A stretch of 47,100 bases of DNA from the NCBI GenBank assembly GCA_019422105.1, contig JAHZDZ010000018.1:1-47100 (forward strand), given 5' to 3'. Shown in pieces: positions 33,471-41,913 of the stretch. Numbering within the stretch: position 1 is the stretch's first letter; each line of letters starts with the position of its first letter. Both the position numbers and the translations under genes were made by a program. The notes beneath the pieces were generated by a model. The model searched no databases. It saw nothing but the letters and a program-made list of their open reading frames with translations, and was not told the origin of the DNA. The DNA comes from Bacillota bacterium. Lineage in GTDB: Bacteria > Bacillota > Clostridia > Lachnospirales > Anaerotignaceae.

Positions 33471-33499
33471 TTTACCTTGTCCAAAATATGTATTATAAT
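33471..33499 (+). promoter_or_regulatory. SigmaA-type promoter of the division cluster
   Basis: TTTACC (33471-33476), a 17-bp spacer and TATAAT (33494-33499) lie 100 bp before the HlyD-like gene. Confidence 0.6.
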
Positions 33500-33598
33500 G
33501 AAACAAGTATGTATATTGTATCAACAGCAGGGATAAAATAATTAGTTTGTGCATTTTACATATGAATCTAAATTGGAAAGCTTTGGAGGAAGACTCTT

Positions 33599-35224
33599 AT
33601 GGCTAGAAAAAACGGCAGGGAGGGCTATTCAGGTGCTTCTCCCCAAAAAAGAAGGACGCCGCAGGCCAGAAAGCCCAAGCGGCCTCCTGTTAAAAGGGCT
33701 TCCGGACAGCCGTCGCAGGCCGTGCAGGAGCCAAAAAGGATAAAAAAGCGCAGGCCAAGACGCAATGCCCATAAAAGCATTACGGTTATCACCTTTATTG
33801 TGCTGAGTATGTATATAGGCGGTTATCTGCTGGCATTTTTAAATAAGCCCTCCATTGGCATTGAGACAGTGACCTATGGAAGCGTGGAGGCACCGAAATC
33901 TCTGAATGGGTTAATCATCAGGGATGAATATGTGGCGAAAAGCCCTATGGACGGGCAGCCAAATTATAATTACGCGGAATATGACAAGGTGAAAAAGGGT
34001 GCTGTGGTCTGCTCCATCAGAAATGCGGACAATGCCAACTCCATAGAAATGAAAATACAGGATATTGATAAAAATATACTGGAGGCACAGAAAAACAGAA
34101 GCGATTTATCTGCCTTTCAGGATGACGTCAATCGTATTGAAAAAAATATAGCAAACACTGTGGACAATTATACGTATAAATTTATTGACGGTAACTTTTC
34201 CAATGTCTATTATATGAAAAGCCAGATAGAAACCCAGATGGATTTGAGAAACGATATTTGGCTGACGGAAAATGTACAGAGCATTGCGGCTCTGACTCAG
34301 GAAAAAAGCCAGTACGAAAAACAGCTGGCGGACAATGTTTCCTCTGTGACGGCCCAGTCGGGCGGCATACTGTCTTTGAAGGTGGACGGCCTTGAGGAAA
34401 AATTTACGCCGGAGGCTATGGAATCGGTCACGAAGGAAGACACGAAAATGAATGCGTCCTCCGAATTTATATCGAAGACAAAAAATGTGAAGGCAGAAGA
34501 TCCCGTATTCAAGATTGTGGAGTCCAACACCTGGTATATGGCCTCCTATATTCCAAACGATATGATAACCTCCTGGAAGGAGGGTGACAGCGTAGAGATT
34601 ACCGCTGTGATTGACGAGGAGGAGAAAAAGCTCAATGTCTCCATCTATAAGCTGACCCCGGGGGAGAAGGAAACCTTTGTGCTCTTTCAATCCGTACGCA
34701 ATATTACGGATGTTGTTGATGCCCGTAATATCAGCTTCACTGTTGAAACAGAGGAAAGCAGGGGCATTAAGATTCCAAACAGCGCCATTATTGAAAAAAC
34801 CTTTCTGAAAATTCCGGCCTCCTGTATTATTGAGAGCGCGGGGGAGGAAGGTGTTATCAAGAAAGGGGATAAGGGCGACAGCTTTGTGAAGGTCAGCGTG
34901 TCCAGAAGGGAGACGGAAAAGAAGGAGGAGCAGGAAACCACCTATGCCTATATTCTTCAGGACTTTGAAAGCCTGCGGGTGGGGGATACCATATTAAACG
35001 GCACGGGGGAGAACGCTGCAAGCTATACCATAAGCGACGTGGCTACCTATCAGGGGGTTTATGTGGTCAACAGCACCATTGCCAAATTCACAATCATTGA
35101 TATTGAAAGCCAGAACACGGATTATTCCATTGTGAGGGCCGCCGCCAGCGGCTCGGGGCTTAAGATATATGATAATATTGTTTCCGACGCCAAAACGGTT
35201 CAGGAAGGTGAAATTGTTTATTAA
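33599..35224 (+). CDS. HlyD-like membrane-anchored protein of the division cluster
   Basis: A 541-residue protein. It has a very basic, proline-rich cytoplasmic N-terminus (about 1-58), one membrane segment (about 59-82, ITVITFIVLSMYIGGYLLAFL), and a long extracytoplasmic part with coiled coil (about 150-240) flanked by beta segments. This is the adaptor layout of HlyD-family proteins (lipoyl-like halves around a hairpin). In Clostridia such a gene often precedes yggS-sepF. The role is unknown; a cell-envelope scaffold is as likely as efflux because no transporter gene is adjacent. GGAGGAAG precedes ATG. Confidence 0.75.
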   Translation: MARKNGREGYSGASPQKRRTPQARKPKRPPVKRASGQPSQAVQEPKRIKKRRPRRNAHKSITVITFIVLSMYIGGYLLAFLNKPSIGIETVTYGSVEAPKSLNGLIIRDEYVAKSPMDGQPNYNYAEYDKVKKGAVVCSIRNADNANSIEMKIQDIDKNILEAQKNRSDLSAFQDDVNRIEKNIANTVDNYTYKFIDGNFSNVYYMKSQIETQMDLRNDIWLTENVQSIAALTQEKSQYEKQLADNVSSVTAQSGGILSLKVDGLEEKFTPEAMESVTKEDTKMNASSEFISKTKNVKAEDPVFKIVESNTWYMASYIPNDMITSWKEGDSVEITAVIDEEEKKLNVSIYKLTPGEKETFVLFQSVRNITDVVDARNISFTVETEESRGIKIPNSAIIEKTFLKIPASCIIESAGEEGVIKKGDKGDSFVKVSVSRRETEKKEEQETTYAYILQDFESLRVGDTILNGTGENAASYTISDVATYQGVYVVNSTIAKFTIIDIESQNTDYSIVRAAASGSGLKIYDNIVSDAKTVQEGEIVY

Positions 35225-35240
35225 GTAAGGAGATAATGCT

Positions 35241-35942
35241 ATGGAGGATATGATTGTTCAAAATATCAAGGAAGTTGAGGCAAGAATAGAGGCGGCGGCC
35301 AAGCGCTCCGGCAGAAGGCGGGAGGATATTCTTCTTCTGGCAGTGTCAAAAACCATCGATATTCCAAGAATTCAGAGGGCTGTGGACTACGGCCTTGTGG
35401 AGCTTGGTGAAAACAAGGTACAGGAGATCATGGACAAGTACGAGCCCTTGGGCCCGGGTGTGAAATGGCATCTCATTGGACATTTGCAGACAAATAAGGT
35501 AAAATATATCATCGATAAGGTTACCCTGATTCATTCTGTGGAATCTATGAAGCTGGCGGAGGAAATCAGCAAAAGGGCGAAGCAGAAGGGCATTTGCGCC
35601 AATATTTTAATAGAGGTAAATATTGCCAGGGAGGAATCAAAATTCGGCGTTATGCCTGAGGAATGCGAGAGCTTAGCCTCACAGATAAGCACTCTCGACA
35701 ATATATGTGTCAAAGGGCTTATGACAGTGGCGCCTTTTGTCGAAAATAGTGAAGATAACAGGAAATATTTTAGGCAATTAAGGCAATTATTAGTTGACAT
35801 TAATGCAAAAAAAATGAATAATATAAGCATGGATACCTTGTCCATGGGAATGACAGGTGATTACGAGGTCGCCATTGAAGAAGGCGCGACGATTGTAAGA
35901 GTCGGCACCGGCATATTTGGTGCGAGAGATTATTCAAAATAA
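35241..35942 (+). CDS. yggS: PLP homeostasis protein, YggS/PLPBP family
   Basis: A 233-residue alanine-racemase-fold protein that binds pyridoxal phosphate through K37 (LLLAVSKTID) and buffers PLP and amino-acid pools. Other hallmarks are LGENKVQE, WHLIGHLQTNKVKYI, LIEVNIAREESKFG and the C-terminal LSMGMTGDYEVAIEEGATIVRVGTGIFG. AAGGAG lies before ATG 35241. It sits 17 bp after the HlyD-like gene and before sepF, the conserved Gram-positive order. Confidence 0.95.
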   Translation: MEDMIVQNIKEVEARIEAAAKRSGRRREDILLLAVSKTIDIPRIQRAVDYGLVELGENKVQEIMDKYEPLGPGVKWHLIGHLQTNKVKYIIDKVTLIHSVESMKLAEEISKRAKQKGICANILIEVNIAREESKFGVMPEECESLASQISTLDNICVKGLMTVAPFVENSEDNRKYFRQLRQLLVDINAKKMNNISMDTLSMGMTGDYEVAIEEGATIVRVGTGIFGARDYSK

Positions 35943-35959
35943 TTTAGGGGGATATGATA

Positions 35960-36460
35960 GTGGGATTTATTGATAAAATGAAAGATTTAATGTTTGGCGA
36001 GGAATATGACGATGAAGACGACGATGAAATGATGGACGACTATGACTATCCGGCACCCAGGGAAAGCATTCGGGAATCCTCCCCGAGAGAAATCGTGGAT
36101 TATGCGCCTTCCCGTATTTCCAGCAGGAAAAATACATCCCAGGTAGTCAGCATCCATACCAATATCCAGATGCAGGTAGTTATCATCAAACCGGAATGCT
36201 ATGAGGATGCGCAGGAAATATGCGATCAGGTGAAGAGCAAGAAGCCCGTGGTCGTCAATCTGGAAAAAGTAGAATACCCCATAGCCCAGAGAATAATGGA
36301 CTTTTTGAGCGGGACATGCTATTCCCTGGATGGTACCATTCAGAGAGTGGCTAACAATATATTTATTATTGCTCCGGAAAATGTAGACATATCCGGCGAT
36401 TTTAAAGAGGAGCTGAAGACAAAAGGCATTATTCTTCCTTGGGTAAGTTCAGGAAAATAA
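35960..36460 (+). CDS. sepF: Cell division protein SepF
   Basis: A 166-residue FtsZ-binding protein. The N-terminal amphipathic membrane-targeting helix (MGFIDKMKDLMFG) is followed by an acidic linker (DDEDDDEMMDDYDY). The SepF core at about 75-160 has VVIIKPECYEDAQEICDQVKSKKPVVVNLEKV and DFLSGTCYSLDGTIQRVANNIFIIAPENVDISG. I chose GTG 35960 because GGGGG lies 8 nt upstream, whereas ATG 35954 is only 2 nt from it. It bends or tethers the Z-ring to the membrane. Confidence 0.95.
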   Translation: MGFIDKMKDLMFGEEYDDEDDDEMMDDYDYPAPRESIRESSPREIVDYAPSRISSRKNTSQVVSIHTNIQMQVVIIKPECYEDAQEICDQVKSKKPVVVNLEKVEYPIAQRIMDFLSGTCYSLDGTIQRVANNIFIIAPENVDISGDFKEELKTKGIILPWVSSGK

Positions 36461-36471
36461 TGGAGGTTACA

Positions 36472-36747
36472 ATGCAGAATCTTTTGATACAGTCAATTGA
36501 CACATTTTTTTATGTCATCTATTTATTGATTTTTGTTCGGATTTTGTTGTCCTGGCTCCCTATGGGAGGCGGGGCGATCACAAATCTGATTTATTCCCTG
36601 ACAGAGCCCATACTCGGTCCAATCAGGCAGATGATAGACAGGTCGCCTATCGGCGGCGGAATGTCACTGGATTTTTCGCCGGTAATCGCCCTTTTTGTAA
36701 TGAATATCGTAAAGCTGATACTGATTTCACTGATAGGTGCTTTTTGA
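36472..36747 (+). CDS. YggT family membrane protein
   Basis: A 91-residue protein with two hydrophobic segments (about 8-28 and 68-90) around the family motif RILLSWLP and the TEPILGPIRQMI block. It belongs to the YggT/YlmG family, associated with division-site or membrane protein organisation. I chose ATG 36472 with GGAGG 5 nt upstream. It stands between sepF and ylmH as in Bacillus. Confidence 0.9.
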   Translation: MQNLLIQSIDTFFYVIYLLIFVRILLSWLPMGGGAITNLIYSLTEPILGPIRQMIDRSPIGGGMSLDFSPVIALFVMNIVKLILISLIGAF

Positions 36748-36766
36748 TGCGGCGGTGACAGGTTTT

Positions 36767-37555
36767 ATGGACAGACAAGCAATATTAAAAAAATTAGAAC
36801 AGCCTGAGGAAAAGCTTTTGGCAGCAAAAGCCATGGATCAGGCTGATTTCAGTTTAAGGCATTTTGCTTTGGCTTTTACAGACTTTATGGATCCGAAAAT
36901 GAGCGGTATATTGGAGGAGGAATTCCGCCGTGTGCCTGATTTGAATATTGTCGCCTTCGGTGGGGCCGCGGATTGCGAAAGGCGTATGTTTGCCTTTTCA
37001 CCTGACTACATGGAGATAAGACACGAGGATTTTCCCCTGAAGGCGGTAAAGATTCAGACGAATTTGAAGTTTGCGGAAAAGCTCAGCCACAGGGACTATC
37101 TCGGATCTATTCTGGGCCTTGGCATAGACAGGGGAAAAATGGGAGATATTTTTTTGTATGACGATTTTACAGCGGCGTTTGTCAGGGAGGAAATAGCGGA
37201 CTATATCGCGCTGAATCTGACAAAGGTGTCGAGAACGAAGGTTACATGTGAGGTTACTTCTCCCGGTGATATTACACTTCCCGCTAAGGAGATTCAGGAA
37301 ACGAGACAAACGGTTTCCTCCCTGCGCCTTGACTGTATTCTGGGCGCCGCTTTCAAGCTTTCCCGGGGGAAGGCCAAGGAATACATAGAGGGCGAAAAGG
37401 TGAATGTGAACTGGAGAAGCATCAATCATACCTCCTTTGTGATAAAGGAGGGGGATATGATTTCCGTGCGGGGGCTTGGACGTATCCGCGTTATGGAAAT
37501 CGGGGGCAGAACAAAAAAGGACAGAATTGCAGTTACGCTGGGTAAATATGTATAG
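36767..37555 (+). CDS. ylmH: S4-domain RNA-binding protein YlmH
   Basis: A 262-residue protein. An N-terminal domain (about 1-170) with FTDFMDPKM, VAFGGAADCERRM and HRDYLGSILGLGIDRGKMGDI is followed by an S4 RNA-binding domain (about 180-245: SSLRLDCILGAAFKLSRGKAKEYIEGEKVNVNW). Homologues bind stalled large ribosomal subunits in the quality-control pathway. The start is uncertain: ATG 36767 has only a weak AGG upstream, and GTG 36755 is an alternative. It follows yggT and precedes divIVA. Confidence 0.93.
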   Translation: MDRQAILKKLEQPEEKLLAAKAMDQADFSLRHFALAFTDFMDPKMSGILEEEFRRVPDLNIVAFGGAADCERRMFAFSPDYMEIRHEDFPLKAVKIQTNLKFAEKLSHRDYLGSILGLGIDRGKMGDIFLYDDFTAAFVREEIADYIALNLTKVSRTKVTCEVTSPGDITLPAKEIQETRQTVSSLRLDCILGAAFKLSRGKAKEYIEGEKVNVNWRSINHTSFVIKEGDMISVRGLGRIRVMEIGGRTKKDRIAVTLGKYV

Positions 37556-37567
37556 AGGGGGATTATC

Positions 37568-38065
37568 GTGATTAAGCCAAATGAAATTGAGTCTAAGGAG
37601 TTTAAAAAGGTTGCTCTTGGGTATTCTCCGGAGGAGGTTGACGAATTTTTGGATCAGCTGATGCTGGACTACGGAAAGCTCTATAAGGATAATATTGAGC
37701 TGAATGACAAGATAGGCATTTTAAACGAGAGTGTGGATTATTACCGCTCTGTGGAGAAAACCCTTCAAAATACACTTTTACTGGCGGAAAAAACCGCTGA
37801 GGAAACAAAGGCGGTGGCGGAGCAGAGGGCTGTGCAGATTGAAAAGGAAGCAAAGCTTCAAGCGGAGGACTATATGCGTGCCGCAAAAAATGAAATGTTC
37901 CGTTTGGAGCAGGAAATAGACAAGCTGAAGAATCAGTATGAGCTGATGCGCACCAGAGTGAAGCTGCTTCTCTACGCGGAAATAGAGCTCATTGATAAAA
38001 ATGATATTTTTGCGAAGAAGGAAGAGGAAAGTAAGGAAAAGGAAAAAAGCGATAAAACAGCCTGA
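37568..38065 (+). CDS. divIVA: DivIVA-family cell division/polarity protein
   Basis: A 165-residue coiled-coil protein. The N-terminal membrane-curvature domain contains KPNEIESKEFKKVALGYSPEEVDEFLDQL, followed by long coiled coils (about 30-60 and 75-150) and a lysine/glutamate-rich tail. It begins with GTG 37568 and has AGAGGGGG upstream. DivIVA marks negatively curved membrane at division sites and poles and helps anchor the chromosome during sporulation in Bacillus. It is the last gene of the cluster and is followed by a terminator. Confidence 0.93.
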   Translation: MIKPNEIESKEFKKVALGYSPEEVDEFLDQLMLDYGKLYKDNIELNDKIGILNESVDYYRSVEKTLQNTLLLAEKTAEETKAVAEQRAVQIEKEAKLQAEDYMRAAKNEMFRLEQEIDKLKNQYELMRTRVKLLLYAEIELIDKNDIFAKKEEESKEKEKSDKTA

Positions 38066-38067
38066 GG

Positions 38068-38101
38068 TCTGCCCGAATAAAAAATGGGCAGAGGGCTTTT
38101 T
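38068..38101 (+). terminator. Intrinsic terminator after divIVA
   Basis: TCTGCCC (38068-38074) pairs with GGGCAGA (38086-38092), followed closely by a T run. Confidence 0.75.
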
Positions 38102-38225
38102 ATAATCCCACCGGCTTTTTGAAGTTTTAATGTGTATGGGGTTTACAGAGTATTCAGGATATTTAAAATTTTTTTCAGCCTTGGATTGCCCGAATACTTC
38201 ACCTTTTTAAAATCTTGTTTTCTTT

Positions 38226-38350
38226 AAATCATCAAGCATGGCTTGATGATTTGCAAAGTTTCGCTCAAGTCTTTTCAAAGGCTGGCAGGTACGGACAGAG
38301 TCCGTGGTTTGACTTTTTGATACATAGAAAGGCTCGTCAAGAGCCTTTTC
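38226..38350 (+). ncRNA. Candidate structured RNA of unknown family, upstream of aroB
   Basis: Four pairings fill this non-coding stretch: AAATCATCAAGC (38226-38237)/GCTTGATGATTT (38241-38252); AAGTC/GACTT closing a larger domain; ACGGAC/GTCCGT (about 38291-38305); and a terminator AAAGGCTC (38328-38335)/GAGCCTTT with T residues. A possible promoter (TTTACA 38142, TAAAAT 38164) lies upstream. It could be a small RNA or an attenuator-like leader. No known family was recognised, and it precedes the aroB promoter, so it probably is not an aroB leader. Confidence 0.35.
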
Positions 38351-38387
38351 TTTGTTTTAGTTTGTATTTTCGCTTAATTGGTTTTAA

Positions 38388-38416
38388 TTGCCAATTTGTA
38401 CAAAATAAAGTATGAT
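38388..38416 (+). promoter_or_regulatory. SigmaA promoter of the aroB-lspA-rluD operon
   Basis: TTGCCA (38388-38393), a 17-bp spacer and TATGAT (38411-38416) lie 41 bp before aroB. Confidence 0.75.
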
Positions 38417-38457
38417 GTTATTGGCAGTGATTGAATTTGGAATTGAGGTGTTGCAGA

Positions 38458-39537
38458 ATGGATACATTAACAGTAAATACGCCTGATAAAACATATCCTA
38501 TCTATTTTGAGGAGGGCTTTGGCGGCTTTTCACAGGCGGTGAGGGCTGCAAAACTGGAAGGACGGAAGGCCTGCATTATCACGGATTCCAATGTGGAGAG
38601 GCTTTATCTAAAGGAGGTAAAGCTGATTTCACAGGGCGTTTTTTCAGAGGTCTTTTCTTACACTTTTCCGGCGGGAGAGGACAGCAAAAGGCTTGAGACC
38701 ATATCCGATTTTTACCGCTTTTTCCTGGAGAAGCATATGGACAGGAAGAGTGTGGTGCTGGCCCTCGGCGGCGGCGTCTGCGGTGATATGGCGGGTTTTG
38801 CGGCTGCAAGCTTTATGAGGGGGATTTCCTTTGTACAGCTGCCGACAACCCTTTTGTCTCAGGTGGACAGCAGTGTAGGCGGCAAGGTCGGCGTAGATTT
38901 TATGGGAAGCAAGAATATTATCGGCGCTTTTTATCAGCCGGAATTTGTCTATATGAATATGGACACATTGAAAACCCTGCCTCCAAGGGAATTTAGCGCA
39001 GGCATGGCGGAGGTAATCAAATACGGCCCCATTGCCTCGGGTGAATTTTATGAGGGGTTGAAAAGAGACAGGGATAAAATAAAGGCTCTTGACAGGGACT
39101 TAATGGCGGATATTGTTAGGCAGTGTTGTTTTTTCAAAGCGGAAGTGGTTTCAGAGGATGAAAAAGAAAGCGGCAGGAGAGAGATTTTAAATTTCGGTCA
39201 CACCATAGGCCATGCCATAGAAAGTTTGAAGGGCTTTACTCTTCTTCACGGCGAGTGCGTCGGCATTGGCATGACGGCGGCTCTTTTTCTGAGCTGCAAA
39301 AGGAAAATGGTGCCCTTTACGGTGCTGGAGGATTTCAGGGAAACACTTCAGTCCTTCCAAATCCCTGTGAAAACAGAAGGTTTGAGGGCGGAGGACGTTT
39401 ACGCCCAGATGTTTCTGGATAAAAAGGTAAACAATAACCGTTTAAAATTTGTGCTTTTGAAGGATATGGGGACTCCCTATCGTACCTCCGATTTGACAAA
39501 AGAAGAGATTATGGAAGCAATTCAATATGTATTATAA
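38458..39537 (+). CDS. aroB: 3-dehydroquinate synthase
   Basis: A 359-residue NAD- and metal-dependent enzyme that converts DAHP to 3-dehydroquinate, step two of the shikimate pathway. The NAD-binding block is ALGGGVCGDMAGFAAASFMRGISFVQLPTTLLSQVDSSVGGKVGVD. The metal ligands lie in AEVIKYG, NFGHTIGHAIE and LLHGECVGIG. I chose ATG 38458 with GAGGTG 7 nt upstream over TTG 38431. It leads an operon with lspA and rluD at short spacings. Confidence 0.95.
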   Translation: MDTLTVNTPDKTYPIYFEEGFGGFSQAVRAAKLEGRKACIITDSNVERLYLKEVKLISQGVFSEVFSYTFPAGEDSKRLETISDFYRFFLEKHMDRKSVVLALGGGVCGDMAGFAAASFMRGISFVQLPTTLLSQVDSSVGGKVGVDFMGSKNIIGAFYQPEFVYMNMDTLKTLPPREFSAGMAEVIKYGPIASGEFYEGLKRDRDKIKALDRDLMADIVRQCCFFKAEVVSEDEKESGRREILNFGHTIGHAIESLKGFTLLHGECVGIGMTAALFLSCKRKMVPFTVLEDFRETLQSFQIPVKTEGLRAEDVYAQMFLDKKVNNNRLKFVLLKDMGTPYRTSDLTKEEIMEAIQYVL

Positions 39538-39552
39538 AGGTTGGGACAAAAT

Positions 39553-40026
39553 ATGGTATTGATTTCGGCAATTGCCTGTGCTGTTTTAATAGGACTTGAT
39601 CAGGCGACAAAATTTCTGGCACTTACAAGGCTGAAGCCCATTGACAGCATGACGGCGGTAAAAGGGTTTCTTGATTTTACCTTTGTGGAAAACAGGGGTG
39701 CCGCCTTTGGAATACTTCACGGGAAGAGATGGTTTTTTGTCATTTTGACTGTGGCAGTCTCTGTTGTTATGATAGTCGCATTTTTTAAAATGCCTAAAAA
39801 TAAGCAGTATAACTGGGTTCGCCTTTGTCTGGTGCTGCTTTTTTCCGGTGCTGTGGGCAATCTCATTGACAGGATGTTTCACGGCTATGTCATTGATTTT
39901 TTGGAGGTTACGTTTATATCCTGGCCGGTATTTAATCTGGCAGATGTTTTTGTTGTCACGGGAACGCTGATTTTGGCTTACCTTCTGTTTTTTGTCATCA
40001 AGGATGAGCCTAAAAAGGAAAAATAG
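39553..40026 (+). CDS. lspA: Lipoprotein signal peptidase (signal peptidase II)
   Basis: A 157-residue membrane aspartyl protease with four hydrophobic segments that removes signal peptides from prolipoproteins after lipidation. The catalytic aspartates are D106 (GNLIDRMFHG) and D131 (FNLADVFV). ENRGAAFG and DQATKF are further conserved. I chose ATG 39553 over TTG 39541. It is 8 bp upstream of rluD, the usual Firmicute pairing. Confidence 0.95.
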   Translation: MVLISAIACAVLIGLDQATKFLALTRLKPIDSMTAVKGFLDFTFVENRGAAFGILHGKRWFFVILTVAVSVVMIVAFFKMPKNKQYNWVRLCLVLLFSGAVGNLIDRMFHGYVIDFLEVTFISWPVFNLADVFVVTGTLILAYLLFFVIKDEPKKEK

Positions 40027-40034
40027 GTGGAAGA

Positions 40035-40952
40035 ATGGAAATTTTTACTTTTGTTGCGGAAAAAGAGGACGCGGGAAAAAGATGCGACCTGTATTTATCT
40101 GAGTGTCTGGAGGAGCTTTCCAGAAGTGCGGTACAGAAGCTGATTGAAAACGGCAATGTAACGGCGGAGGGAAAAGCGGTAAAATCCAATTATAAAATAA
40201 GAGAAAAGGACATCTTTCAGGTGACGGTGCCTGAAGCGGAGGAGCTCAAAATAGAGGGTGAGGATATTCCCCTTGACATTCTTTACGAGGATAAGGATGT
40301 TATTGTGGTAAATAAGCCTCAGGGCATGGTAGTGCACCCGGCGCCGGGACACTACAGCGGCACCCTGGTAAACGCCCTTTTGTACCACTGCCGCGGGGAG
40401 CTTTCCGGTATTAACGGCGTGCTGCGCCCCGGCATTGTTCACAGGATAGACAAGGATACCTCGGGGGTTTTGATGGCGGCAAAGACGAACATTGCTCACC
40501 AGTCTCTGGCTTTGCAGCTGGCGGAGCACAGCATCACACGGAAATATAACGCCATTGTTTTTAACCAGCCGAGGGAGGACGAGGGCGTCATAGACGCGCC
40601 TATCGGCCGCCACCCGGTGGAGAGAAAGAAAATGGCCGTGACAAATAAAAACAGCAAGCACGCTGTCACCCATTACAGGGTATTGGAGAGGCTGGGCAAG
40701 TTTGCTTATATTGAGGCGCAGCTGGAAACCGGGCGCACCCATCAGATACGGGTTCATATGGCCTATATTGGGCATCCTCTTTTGGGGGATGAGGTTTACG
40801 GACCCAAAAAACAGCCCTTTCATTTGCAGGGGCAGGTACTTCATGCCCGTGTGCTGGGCTTTTTGCACCCTGTGACGGGAGAGTATATGGAATTTGAGGC
40901 GGCCCTGCCGGAATATTTCCGGAAGCTTATAGAAAGGGCTGGCAATTTATAG
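40035..40952 (+). CDS. rluD: RluA/RluD-family 23S rRNA pseudouridine synthase
   Basis: A 305-residue protein. An N-terminal S4 RNA-binding domain (about 14-70: KRCDLYLSECLEELSRSAVQKLIENGNV) is followed by the pseudouridine synthase domain, with catalytic D139 in VHRIDKDTSG and LETGRTHQIRVHMAYIGHPLLGDEVYG. It isomerises uridines in large-subunit rRNA, or possibly tRNA; the target sites are not readable from sequence. In Bacillus the equivalent gene (ylyB) also sits between lspA and the pyr genes. Confidence 0.93.
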   Translation: MEIFTFVAEKEDAGKRCDLYLSECLEELSRSAVQKLIENGNVTAEGKAVKSNYKIREKDIFQVTVPEAEELKIEGEDIPLDILYEDKDVIVVNKPQGMVVHPAPGHYSGTLVNALLYHCRGELSGINGVLRPGIVHRIDKDTSGVLMAAKTNIAHQSLALQLAEHSITRKYNAIVFNQPREDEGVIDAPIGRHPVERKKMAVTNKNSKHAVTHYRVLERLGKFAYIEAQLETGRTHQIRVHMAYIGHPLLGDEVYGPKKQPFHLQGQVLHARVLGFLHPVTGEYMEFEAALPEYFRKLIERAGNL

Positions 40953-40971
40953 ACAGGGGGAGGAGATTTCT

Positions 40972-41913
40972 TTGATATTCAAGCACAAGGATTTTTTAGG
41001 GCTGAAGGATATCAGTGCCGATGAAATACTGTACATTTTAAGTACGGCGGAAACCATGAAATATATCATGAACCAGAAAAATAAAAAATCGCCCCATTTG
41101 CAGGGGAAGTCGGTCATACTTCTGTTTTATACCCAAAGCTCCAGGGCAAAGCTGTCCTATGAGCTGGCGGCCCAGCATCTCAGCGCCAATGTGGTGGATA
41201 TGGATGTGACCAATGACTTGATTACAACGGGAAGTCTTCAGGATATGGGACAGCTCGTGGATCAGATGGGGGCGGACTTTATCATACTGCGGCACCCCAT
41301 GGCGGGAGCCGCGCAGCTTTTGAGCAAGAGCGTGGAGGCAAGCGTAATAAATGCGGGGGACGGCTACAATGAAAACCCTGCTCAGTCTCTTCTGGATCTT
41401 CTCACCATTAAGGAGCAGAAGGGAAGCTTTGAGGGACTAAAGGTCGCCATTGTGGGAGACATCCAAAACAGCAGGGTGGCGAAGAGCAATATCTGGAGCC
41501 TGAAAAAGCTGGGCGCCGAGGTCAATATATGCGGCCCCGCGACCCTTCTTCCCGCTAAGGTGGAGGACTATGGCGTTGATGTTTTCTATAACGCTGTGGA
41601 GGCGGTGCGGGATGTGGATGTTATACTGACAACGCGGCTTAAAATGGAGAATCACGCCCCCAATATGCTGCCAAGTCTTGATGAGTACAAGGATTTGTTC
41701 CGCATTGATGAGAATCTCCTTCGGTTTGCCAAAAAGGATGCCATTGTCATGCACCCCGGCCCCATCAACAGGGGGATTGAAATTTCCTCCAAGGTCATAG
41801 ACAGCAGGCAGTGTATCATTAACGACCAGATTGCCAACAGTGTGTCTGTGCGCATGGCGCTCCTTTACATATTATCCCAGATAGGAGGTGGGCTTCATGA
41901 GAAAGATTATTAA
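40972..41913 (+). CDS. Aspartate carbamoyltransferase-like protein with altered active site
   Basis: A 313-residue protein with the ATCase fold throughout: RHPMAGAAQLL, INAGDGYNENPAQSLLDLLTI, GDIQNSRVAKSN, TTRLKMEN and HPGPINRG. Several residues essential in E. coli ATCase differ. The STRT carbamoyl-phosphate loop reads S56-S57-R58-A59. The loop that normally has KGE (K84) reads T-T-G before SLQD. H134 is replaced by N135. The equivalents of R54, R105, Q137, R167 and R229 are kept. TTG 40972 has GGAGGAGA upstream. It overlaps the dihydroorotase-like gene by 17 bp. It may be a repurposed or non-catalytic ATCase; another transcarbamylase activity is possible. Confidence 0.8.
   Translation: MIFKHKDFLGLKDISADEILYILSTAETMKYIMNQKNKKSPHLQGKSVILLFYTQSSRAKLSYELAAQHLSANVVDMDVTNDLITTGSLQDMGQLVDQMGADFIILRHPMAGAAQLLSKSVEASVINAGDGYNENPAQSLLDLLTIKEQKGSFEGLKVAIVGDIQNSRVAKSNIWSLKKLGAEVNICGPATLLPAKVEDYGVDVFYNAVEAVRDVDVILTTRLKMENHAPNMLPSLDEYKDLFRIDENLLRFAKKDAIVMHPGPINRGIEISSKVIDSRQCIINDQIANSVSVRMALLYILSQIGGGLHEKDY

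Noticed and set aside
40972..41913. Ornithine carbamoyltransferase or YgeW-type transcarbamylase
   Set aside because: The HPGPINRG segment, the lspA-rluD-pyrB-pyrC type synteny and the coupled dihydroorotase-like gene favour the ATCase lineage, although the actual substrate is open.
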